Of a stretch of DNA of 7,875 nt, positions 1 through 5,816 are shown piece by piece. The notes under the pieces were generated by a model. It saw nothing but the letters and a program-made list of their open reading frames with translations, made no database searches and was not told the DNA's origin. Each line of letters begins with the position of its first letter. Positions within the stretch are counted from its first letter, which is position 1. Position numbers and translations under genes: made by a program. This stretch comes from CAYQTO01 sp964420455 (GTDB lineage: Bacteria > Sumerlaeota > Sumerlaeia > SLMS01), in NCBI GenBank assembly GCA_964420455.1, contig CAYQTO010000165.1, positions 1-7,875 of the forward strand. Direction: 5' to 3'.

Positions 1-396
1 GTCGTCTCGCGCACCATGGAGGCCCTCAACGACCACGGCAAGGCCCTCAAGGGGAGCCGCATCCTCCTCGTCGGCCTCGCGTACAAGCCCAACGTCGACG
101 ACGTGCGCGAATCGCCAAGCTTCAAGCTGATCGAACTCCTGGAAAAACGCGGCGCCCGCGTGGACTATCACGACCCCCACGTCGCCATCGTCCCCCACAC
201 GCGCAAGCACGAGGCCCTCGCCGGCCGCCAAAGCCAGCCGATCGACACCGCTGCCGACTACGACGCCGTCCTCATCTCCACCAACCACCGCGCCGTCGAT
301 TACGCCACTCTCGGCGAACGCGCCCGCCTCATCGTCGATACCCGCAACGCCATGGCCGCCGTCTCCCCCTGCGCCGCGCCTGTCTATAAAGCTTGA
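1..396 (+). CDS. UDP-N-acetylhexosamine 6-dehydrogenase, WbpA-like (C-terminal part)
   Basis: This is the 3' end of a nucleotide-sugar dehydrogenase. The frame is open from base 1 with no start of its own; the ATG at 16 is internal. About 131 residues are visible, against roughly 430 for the family, so the NAD-binding domain and catalytic Cys lie upstream of the window. What remains is the C-terminal UDP-binding domain. It shows the family signature GLAYKPNVDDVRESPS, then LIELLEKRGARVDYHDPHV, and near the end a segment of the type VLISTNHRAVDY...LIVDTRNA. This wording is closest to the WbpA branch (UDP-GlcNAc to UDP-GlcNAcA, two-step NAD-dependent oxidation, cytoplasmic) rather than UDP-glucose dehydrogenase; the exact substrate is inferred. 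Third codon positions are overwhelmingly C, as in rmlA 10 nt downstream, so the two probably share an origin and a transcript. Confidence 0.88.
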   Translation, partial: VVSRTMEALNDHGKALKGSRILLVGLAYKPNVDDVRESPSFKLIELLEKRGARVDYHDPHVAIVPHTRKHEALAGRQSQPIDTAADYDAVLISTNHRAVDYATLGERARLIVDTRNAMAAVSPCAAPVYKA

Positions 397-406
397 TCTC
401 TATACA

Positions 407-1314
407 ATGACCGCACCCGCCAAAATGAAGGGCATCGTCCTCGCCGGAGGCAGCGGCACCCGCCTCCACCCGATCACCACCGTGATCAGCAAGCAGCTCC
501 TGCCCATCTACGACAAGCCGATGGTCTACTACCCCCTCAGCACCCTCATGCTCGCGGGCATCCGCGACATCCTGCTGATCTCCACGCCGNNNNNNNNNNC
601 CTCTTCCAGCGCCTCCTCGGCGACGGATCCCAGTGGGGCATCCGCCTCTCCTACGTCGAGCAGCCCCGCCCCGAGGGCCTCGCCCAGGCCTTCCTCCTCG
701 GCCGCGACTTCCTCGCCGGAGGCCCCGCCGCCCTCGTCCTCGGCGACAATATCTTCTACGGCAGCGGCCTCTCGCGCCTCCTCCAGGCCGCCGCCACCCG
801 CGTCGAAACCCACGGCGGCGCCACCGTCTTCGGCTATCGCGTCCACGACCCGGAACGCTACGGCGTCGTCGAGTTCGACCCCCAGGGCCGCGCCCTCTCC
901 ATCGAGGAAAAGCCCGCTCGCCCCCGCTCGCCCTACGCCGTCGTCGGCCTCTACTTCTACGACCCCACCGTCTGCGACATCGCCGCCGGCCTCAGCCCCT
1001 CCGCCCGAGGCGAACTCGAAATCACCGACGTCAACACCTCCTACCTCCGCCGCGGCACCCTCACCGTCGAGACCCTCGGCCGCGGCATCGCCTGGCTCGA
1101 CACCGGCACCCCCGACGCCATGCTCGAGGCCTCCAGCTTCCTCCACGCTGTGGAAAAGCGCCAGGACATGAAGGTCGGCTGCCCGGAGGAAATCGCCTGG
1201 CGAATGGGCTACATCAACGCCGGCCAACTCGCCGCCCTCGCCGCCCAGAACCCCAAGAGCGCCTACAGCCAGTATGTTGGCCGCGTCGCCGCCGAGAGCG
1301 AAAGGCACGATTGA
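407..1314 (+). CDS. rmlA: Glucose-1-phosphate thymidylyltransferase RmlA (interrupted by assembly gap)
   Basis: RmlA condenses glucose-1-phosphate with dTTP to give dTDP-glucose, the first step to dTDP-6-deoxyhexoses. The N-terminal nucleotide-binding loop LAGGSGTRLHP (residues about 12-22) and SKQLLPIYDKPMVYYPLS are intact before the gap. After it, in a different frame, come LFQRLLGDGSQWG, VLGDNIFYG, ERYGVVEFD, IEEKP, GLYFYD, ARGELEITDVN and GIAWLDTGT, all RmlA hallmarks. With four residues restored at the gap the protein is about 302 aa, close to the usual 290-300. The apparent frameshift is therefore an artefact of the N-run at 590-599, not a pseudogene. The start at 407 lies 10 nt after the preceding stop; the ATG at 425 is an alternative that would match the family N-terminus better (MKGIVLAGG). 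Neither has a clear Shine-Dalgarno. Codons end in C in 25 of 33 hand-counted just after the gap. The partner RmlB is not in the window. Confidence 0.93.
590..599. other. Assembly gap of 10 Ns inside rmlA
   Basis: Ten consecutive Ns follow a complete Pro codon (587-589). The reading frame resumes with the codon at 601-603 (Leu of LFQRLL). Known RmlA proteins have four residues between the STP and the (L/R)FQ motifs, that is 12 bases. Only 11 positions (590-600) are present. The run is therefore probably a placeholder standing for 11 real bases (or another 3n+2). Confidence 0.95.
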
Positions 1315-1316
1315 GG
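1313..1316 (+). promoter_or_regulatory. Ribosome binding site of the fdtD-like gene
   Basis: GAGG overlaps the rmlA stop codon and lies 9 nt before the ATG at 1326. It supports that start over the long upstream extension of the same open frame, which is only rmlA read out of frame. Confidence 0.5.
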
Positions 1317-1325
1317 CCACCGCTG

Positions 1326-2267
1326 ATGGCGCCGTTCGTTCATCCCGCCGCCATTGTTGAGGAAGGTGCCACCATCGGCGAAGATACGCGCGTTTGGGCT
1401 TTTGCGCACATCCTCGCTGGGGCGCGCATCGGGCGCGGTTGCAACATCTGCGACCAGACATTTGTAGAGAACGAGGTGCTCCTCGGAGACCGCGTCACCA
1501 TCAAGTGTGGTGTTTATCTCTGGGATGGTATCACCCTTGAGGACGATGTCTTCGTGGGGCCGAATGCAACTTTCACCAATGACAAGTTTCCGCGCAGCAA
1601 GCACTATCCTGGGGAGTGGCCCAGGACCGTCGTCGAAAAAGGTGCTTCCATAGGGGCAAACGCGACAATCCTTCCGGGGTTACGCATCGGGCAACGGGCA
1701 ATGATTGGCGCTGGTGCTGTGGTCACGCGAGACGTCCCACCCCTCGCAATCGTTGTGGGAAATCCAGCCCGTATTGTTGGGTATGTGGACACCCCGCCAG
1801 CGCCGGGGGGGTCGCCCCTGACCGGGAGCGATGGACAGCGCACAACCCGCGTCCGCGACGTCCTGATCAGACCGATCAAGAATGTTCAAGACCTACGTGG
1901 AGATCTTGGTGTCATTGATTGGAAGGAAGATCTTCCGTTTGCTCCGGTCCGTGCATTCTTCGTCTACAACGTACCGAACGCACGCGTGCGCGGCGAACAT
2001 GCCCACCGGGTTTGCCACCAATTTATGGTGTGCTTGCAGGGAAGTGTGTCCCTAATCGTCGATGACGGTTTCCATCGCGAGGAAATCGAGCTGGACCGCC
2101 CCTCGGTGGGCGTTCATGTGCCCCCCATGGTTTGGGGCACGCAATATAAATATTCGAAGAATGCCGTCCTCCTCGTGTTTGCCTCTCACTCCTATGATCC
2201 CGACGATTACATCCGCGAGTATGCGGACTTCCTGAAGTTGTGCAAGCCCGAGGGGTCCGACCAATGA
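1326..2267 (+). CDS. fdtD: Bifunctional dTDP-3-aminosugar N-acetyltransferase / dTDP-4-keto-6-deoxyglucose 3,4-ketoisomerase (FdtD/WxcM-like)
   Basis: The 313-aa protein has two domains. Residues about 1-152 are a left-handed parallel beta-helix built of hexapeptide repeats (IGEDTRVWAFAHI, IGRGCNI, LGDRVTI, IGANATI, IGAGAVV), with the FTNDKFPRS segment (82-90) typical of sugar N-acetyltransferases such as QdtC and WlbB, and the VGNPARIVG ending. After a Pro/Gly/Ser-rich linker (about 155-175), residues about 178-305 form a cupin 3,4-ketoisomerase of the FdtA/QdtA family with RGEHAHRVCHQF (His225 and His227, the conserved His pair that includes the proposed catalytic base), PPMVWGTQY and DPDDYIREY. 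The C-terminal domain would make the 3-keto sugar for the aminotransferase encoded next; the N-terminal domain would acetylate the resulting amine using acetyl-CoA. This order matches bifunctional FdtD of Shewanella and WxcM of Xanthomonas. Fuc3NAc is more likely than Qui3NAc, but this is inference. The stop overlaps the next start (ATGA). Confidence 0.92.
   Translation: MAPFVHPAAIVEEGATIGEDTRVWAFAHILAGARIGRGCNICDQTFVENEVLLGDRVTIKCGVYLWDGITLEDDVFVGPNATFTNDKFPRSKHYPGEWPRTVVEKGASIGANATILPGLRIGQRAMIGAGAVVTRDVPPLAIVVGNPARIVGYVDTPPAPGGSPLTGSDGQRTTRVRDVLIRPIKNVQDLRGDLGVIDWKEDLPFAPVRAFFVYNVPNARVRGEHAHRVCHQFMVCLQGSVSLIVDDGFHREEIELDRPSVGVHVPPMVWGTQYKYSKNAVLLVFASHSYDPDDYIREYADFLKLCKPEGSDQ
2250..2255 (+). 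promoter_or_regulatory. Ribosome binding site of the aminotransferase gene
   Basis: GAGGGG lies 8 nt before the ATG at 2264, inside the end of the upstream gene. It favours the ATG over the in-frame GTG at 2240, which would add eight residues ahead of the conserved IPFLDLK start. Confidence 0.55.
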
Positions 2268-3388
2268 ACGCGGCGATTCACATTCCCTTCCTTGATCTCA
2301 AGGCAGGTTACGAGGAACTGAAACCGAAACTTGACGAAGCCTACCAACGGTTCATGTCTTCCGGATGGTATGTGTTGGGGCAGGAGGCAAACCTTTTTGA
2401 GGAAGAGTACGCTGCCTACTGTGGATCCAAACACTGCATAGGAGTATCCAATGGACTCGTTGCCCTTGAAATGGTGTTGAGTGCTTGGGGGATTGGTCCC
2501 GGCGATGAGGTGATCGTGCCGGCGAACACCTATATCGCGACCTGGTTGGCCGTCTCCTCTCAGGGAGCCACACCAGTCCCTGTCGAGCCTGATGAGACCA
2601 CGAGAAATCTCGATCCGTCCCGTCTCGAGGACGTCATATCCCCTCGCACGAAAGGAATCGTCCCGGTCCACCTTTATGGTATCCCCGCTGACATGGATCC
2701 CATCATGGCGGTGGCAGAGCGACACGGCTTGTTTGTTCTTGAGGATAACGCCCAAGCTCAAGGCGCACGTTACAATGGCAGGCGAACCGGGTCCCTTGGG
2801 CACGCGGCAGCCCACAGCTTTTATCCTGGAAAGAATCTGGGAGCCTTCGGCGAGGCAGGCGCGATCACCACCGATGACGATAGTCTTGCCGAACAACTTC
2901 GCGTCGCGAGAAATTACGGATCTCGTGTCAAGTATCATAATGAGGTCAAGGGAATCAATGCACGCATCGACGGCCTCCAGTGCGCGTTCCTGCGTGTCAA
3001 GCTTGCCCACCTCGACGATTGGAACGCACGACGTCAGCGACTGGCCCGTCTTTACCTCGACCGGCTCGGCACCGTTGAGGGACTACAATTACCTCAGGTG
3101 CCCGACTGGGCAGATCCAGTCTGGCATTTGTTTGTCATTCGCCATCCCCACCGCGATCGGCTGCAACAAGCCCTTGCGGAACACGGCATCGGTACTCTGA
3201 TTCACTATCCGATTCCCCCTCATCGTTCCGAGGCCTACCGCCACGACCGGGACTGGGGAGCCTTGCCCATCACTGAGGCAATCGCACGAGAGTGCCTGAG
3301 TCTTCCCATCGGACCGCAGATGGCCATCGGCTCTCTGTATGAGGTCGCAGATACACTTGACAAGAGCTTGCCAAGTAATGGAATATAG
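2264..3388 (+). CDS. fdtB: dTDP-3-keto-6-deoxyhexose 3-aminotransferase (FdtB/QdtB type, DegT/DnrJ/EryC1 family)
   Basis: A 374-aa PLP-dependent sugar aminotransferase of normal family length. It starts with IPFLDLKAGYEEL, as FdtB/QdtB/WbpE-type enzymes do. The cofactor-binding elements are in place: SNGLVALEM (62-70), PANTYIATWLA (86-96), the Asp of LEDNAQAQGA (Asp161, expected to pair with the pyridine nitrogen) and the Schiff-base lysine in HSFYPGKNLGAFGEAGA (Lys190, codon 2831-2833). C-terminal elements include RNYGSRVKYHNEVKGINARID and HLFVIRH, then GIGTLIHYPIPPH. It should transfer an amino group, usually from glutamate, to C3 of the keto sugar made by the upstream cupin domain. Substrate assignment rests on the adjacent ketoisomerase, since the family has many specificities. 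The start is fixed by the ATGA overlap and a GAGGGG motif. Base composition is less C-biased than in rmlA. Confidence 0.92.
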   Translation: MNAAIHIPFLDLKAGYEELKPKLDEAYQRFMSSGWYVLGQEANLFEEEYAAYCGSKHCIGVSNGLVALEMVLSAWGIGPGDEVIVPANTYIATWLAVSSQGATPVPVEPDETTRNLDPSRLEDVISPRTKGIVPVHLYGIPADMDPIMAVAERHGLFVLEDNAQAQGARYNGRRTGSLGHAAAHSFYPGKNLGAFGEAGAITTDDDSLAEQLRVARNYGSRVKYHNEVKGINARIDGLQCAFLRVKLAHLDDWNARRQRLARLYLDRLGTVEGLQLPQVPDWADPVWHLFVIRHPHRDRLQQALAEHGIGTLIHYPIPPHRSEAYRHDRDWGALPITEAIARECLSLPIGPQMAIGSLYEVADTLDKSLPSNGI

Positions 3389-4265
3389 ATGTAACCTTGT
3401 GGTCCCTGGCTTTCCCAAATGTGGGACGTCCAGTTTTCATGACTATTTGCATGTCCATCCTGATGTTTCAATGTCGCGTCCTAAAGAGCCCCACTTCTTC
3501 GCTTTCAATGACCGCTATGCAGAGGGTCCGGAGAGGCACAATGCATTGTTTTCTTGCTCCAACGGGACAGAAGTTTACTATGGGGAGTCCAGCACGATAT
3601 ATTGTGTTACACCTCAAGCATGGGAGCGAATCGCAGGCAGTCTTAAATCTCCCAAAGTCATTATTCTTTTGAGGGAACCGGTGGAAAGGGCGATTTCCCA
3701 CTATAGGTGGATGTATGCTCAAGGCTTGGAGGAACTTGGGCCGATTGAGGCGATCAATCGATTCGGTGAGGACTTTGACCCGGAAAAACCCCTTCATGGT
3801 TGTTATAAAGGGTACCTTCGATTCAGTCGTTACTCCTTTTTTGTCCCCAAGTGGCTTGAGGCGATCGGACGAGAGCATGTTCACTTGGTTTTTTCTGATG
3901 AGCTAAAGGCTCTCCCACAAGATGTGATGAGGTCCACGTTTGCGTTTTTGGGGCTGGATCCCCCGTCAAGGATAGACGCAATAGAGCAGAATAGAACTGA
4001 GAACGTAAAGCCTGTTGTCTATAGTCAAACTGCTCGGCTTGTCTCGAGTCTGGTCCCCGAGAACTTGAAGGGACTAGTTTCTTCTTCGCCTCGCCTGCAT
4101 GGTCTTTGGAAGCGTGTCCGAACGAAAAGGAAGATCACCCCGCCGACTGTGTTGCCACCGGAAAGAGAGAAGATTGCGCTGAATCTTAAGGAAGATCTCG
4201 ACTTTTATCGCGAGATGAGAAGGCAGTTCTCGGTTCGCGACGAGAAGAGTGCAACCGTCTCGTAA
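3378..4265 (+). CDS. PAPS-dependent sulfotransferase (Sulfotransfer_1, heparan-sulfate-sulfotransferase-like)
   Basis: The 295-aa protein carries the two PAPS-binding signatures of cytosolic/Golgi-type sulfotransferases. The 5'-phosphosulfate loop is GFPKCGTSSFHDYL (residues 11-24, Lys14). The 3'-phosphate motif is VIILLREPVERAISHYRW (94-111, Arg99 and Ser107). KEPHFFAF (36-43) resembles the KExHFF element of NDST and 3-O-sulfotransferases, where the Glu is the proposed base; here it is Glu37. The RYSFFVPKWLEAIGREHVHLVFSDEL stretch (151-176) is also typical. The protein probably sulfates a sugar of the glycan made by this locus; acceptor and position are unknown. No signal peptide or membrane segment is seen, so it would act in the cytoplasm. 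The ATG at 3378 lies 11 nt inside the aminotransferase gene; an upstream ATG at 3339 is open but precedes the conserved N-terminus by 13 residues. Third positions are T-rich (15 of the first 33 codons), unlike its neighbours, hinting at transfer. Confidence 0.88.
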   Translation: MEYRCNLVVPGFPKCGTSSFHDYLHVHPDVSMSRPKEPHFFAFNDRYAEGPERHNALFSCSNGTEVYYGESSTIYCVTPQAWERIAGSLKSPKVIILLREPVERAISHYRWMYAQGLEELGPIEAINRFGEDFDPEKPLHGCYKGYLRFSRYSFFVPKWLEAIGREHVHLVFSDELKALPQDVMRSTFAFLGLDPPSRIDAIEQNRTENVKPVVYSQTARLVSSLVPENLKGLVSSSPRLHGLWKRVRTKRKITPPTVLPPEREKIALNLKEDLDFYREMRRQFSVRDEKSATVS

Positions 4266-5800
4266 TGGGTGCGCAAGGTTCCTACTCCGATACACTGAAG
4301 TCCACCGGCCTAATCGGGGGTTCCCAAGTCATTGCTTTGGGGATCAATATGTTCCGCACAAAGGCCATGGCGGAGCTGCTTGGCCCTTCCGGAATTGCTC
4401 TGTTTGGGTTGTACTCCTCTGCGATCGGCCTGATTGCAACCCTTACCGGTATGGGGATTTCCAGCAGCGGCGTCCGGCAAATTGCGGAAGCGCGCGGGGC
4501 AGGCGACATGGCCCGGGTGACGCAAACCGCCGTTTCACTCCGCCGGGTCACTCTGGCGCTTGGGCTTTTGGGCGCCATCGTCGTCTTTCTTCTCCGCGAC
4601 GCACTCAGTATCGCCGCCTTCGAAACCGACGAGCACTCCTGGGCGTTTGGCCTTCTCGCCGGAATGCTCTTCCTCCAAACGCTCGGAGGGGGGCTTGGTG
4701 CCCTCATCCAAGGCTCGCGGCGGATCCGCGATCTGGCGGTGTCGCGTATTCTTGGCGCTGTCTGGGGCGTGCTGATCGCCGTCCCGATTATTTACTTCAT
4801 GGGCGAATGGGGAGTTGCCTGGTCGATGCTTGCGGGTACGCTTGCGGCAACGGCAACAACCGCCTGGTTCGCCAGCCGGATTCGACTGGACCCCGCCCCC
4901 GTACCCCTCAGCGCAACATGGCGCGAATCCCGCGCGTTGATGAGCCTCGGACTCGTCTTCGTTGCGAATGGCCTCATGATCAGCAGCGTCGCGTATGGGT
5001 CGAAGATCTACGTCACGCGGGAGCTCGGGTTGGAGGCGCTCGGACTTTTCCAGGCCTCCACGGGCCTCTCCAGCCTGCTCGTCAACATGGTTCTGCAGGC
5101 GATGGGCGCGGACTTCTATCCGCGGCTGACGGGTGTGGCGACGGACAACGCAAAGGTCGGCCAACTTGTGAACGAACAGGCCGAGGTGTCGCTCCTTCTT
5201 GCCGCGCCGGGTGTCATTGCCACCATTGCACTCGCACCGTACGTCCTTTACATCTTCTACAGCGACGAGTTCGTTTCCGCCGCGGATATTCTCCGCTGGC
5301 AGATTCTTGGCGTCTTCGCCCGCGTGATTTGCTGGCCGATGGGGTTTGTCTCCCTGGCCAAGGGGGCCAAGGGCTACTTCCTTGGGCTTCAGATTTGGGC
5401 CAACATTGCCCACATTGGATTTCTGATCCTGATGGTATCCTTACTCGGTCTCATTGGTCTTGGAGTGGCTTTTTTCCTTTTGTATGTCGTCCATATCATC
5501 CCCGTCTATTTGGTGGCGCGGCGCCTGTCCGGCTTCACCTGGAGTCGGGCAAACATTCGCCACTGGATGGTGGTAGTGCCCCCGCTTGCCGGCGTTTTTC
5601 TCGCCTCCCTATTCCTGGATCCCCTGATTGTGCTAATCGCCGGAGCGCTCGCCACCGCCGGCACGGCCTACTACAGCCTTCGCCAGCTCCACAACATGGT
5701 TGGTGCTCCGGGCGCCCGCAGGGTGATCAATGCCTTCAGCCGTCGGCTCCCGCCTTCGATCCGCAGGATTATCTTTGCTCTGCCAACGAAGCCCTCATGA
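4265..5800 (+). CDS. Wzx-type flippase / O-antigen translocase (MOP superfamily)
   Basis: A 511-aa integral membrane protein with about 12-14 hydrophobic segments, for example near residues 13-37, 42-64, 92-110, 124-147, 158-204, 224-243, 307-332, 372-419 and 433-471. The N-terminal pattern LLGPSGIALFGLYSSAIGL followed by GMGISSSGVRQIAEA, and the central DFYPRLTGVATD and LLLAAPGVIATIALAP, match O-antigen translocases of the WzxE-like group. It is expected to flip undecaprenyl-diphosphate-linked repeat units from the cytoplasmic to the periplasmic face. The length is greater than WzxE (about 416 aa), with two extra hydrophobic segments at the C-terminus. The start ATG shares one base with the sulfotransferase stop (TAATG) and has no Shine-Dalgarno at normal spacing, so termination-reinitiation is likely. 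No Wzy polymerase is seen in the window. The second long open frame on the same strand here (4249-5820) is a shadow. Confidence 0.9.
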   Translation: MGAQGSYSDTLKSTGLIGGSQVIALGINMFRTKAMAELLGPSGIALFGLYSSAIGLIATLTGMGISSSGVRQIAEARGAGDMARVTQTAVSLRRVTLALGLLGAIVVFLLRDALSIAAFETDEHSWAFGLLAGMLFLQTLGGGLGALIQGSRRIRDLAVSRILGAVWGVLIAVPIIYFMGEWGVAWSMLAGTLAATATTAWFASRIRLDPAPVPLSATWRESRALMSLGLVFVANGLMISSVAYGSKIYVTRELGLEALGLFQASTGLSSLLVNMVLQAMGADFYPRLTGVATDNAKVGQLVNEQAEVSLLLAAPGVIATIALAPYVLYIFYSDEFVSAADILRWQILGVFARVICWPMGFVSLAKGAKGYFLGLQIWANIAHIGFLILMVSLLGLIGLGVAFFLLYVVHIIPVYLVARRLSGFTWSRANIRHWMVVVPPLAGVFLASLFLDPLIVLIAGALATAGTAYYSLRQLHNMVGAPGARRVINAFSRRLPPSIRRIIFALPTKPS

Positions 5801-5816
5801 ACAGCGGCGGACCCGA

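Noticed and set aside
407..1314. rmlA as a pseudogene with a frameshift
   Set aside because: The only frame change coincides with the N-run; all conserved motifs on both sides are intact.
633..1325. Upstream extension of the fdtD-like frame, suggesting a 544-aa fusion
   Set aside because: The translation is Arg/Pro-rich and is rmlA read in the wrong frame. The conserved beta-helix domain begins at the ATG at 1326, preceded by GAGG.
529..1461. 310-codon open frame on the minus strand across rmlA
   Set aside because: It is antisense to rmlA, crosses the N-run, and its translation is low-complexity (Gly/Ala/Glu/Asp/Val). It follows from the strong C bias at third positions of the plus-strand gene.
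4535..5413. 292-codon minus-strand frame within the flippase gene
   Set aside because: The product is charged and hydrophilic, lacks motifs and is antisense to a well-supported gene.
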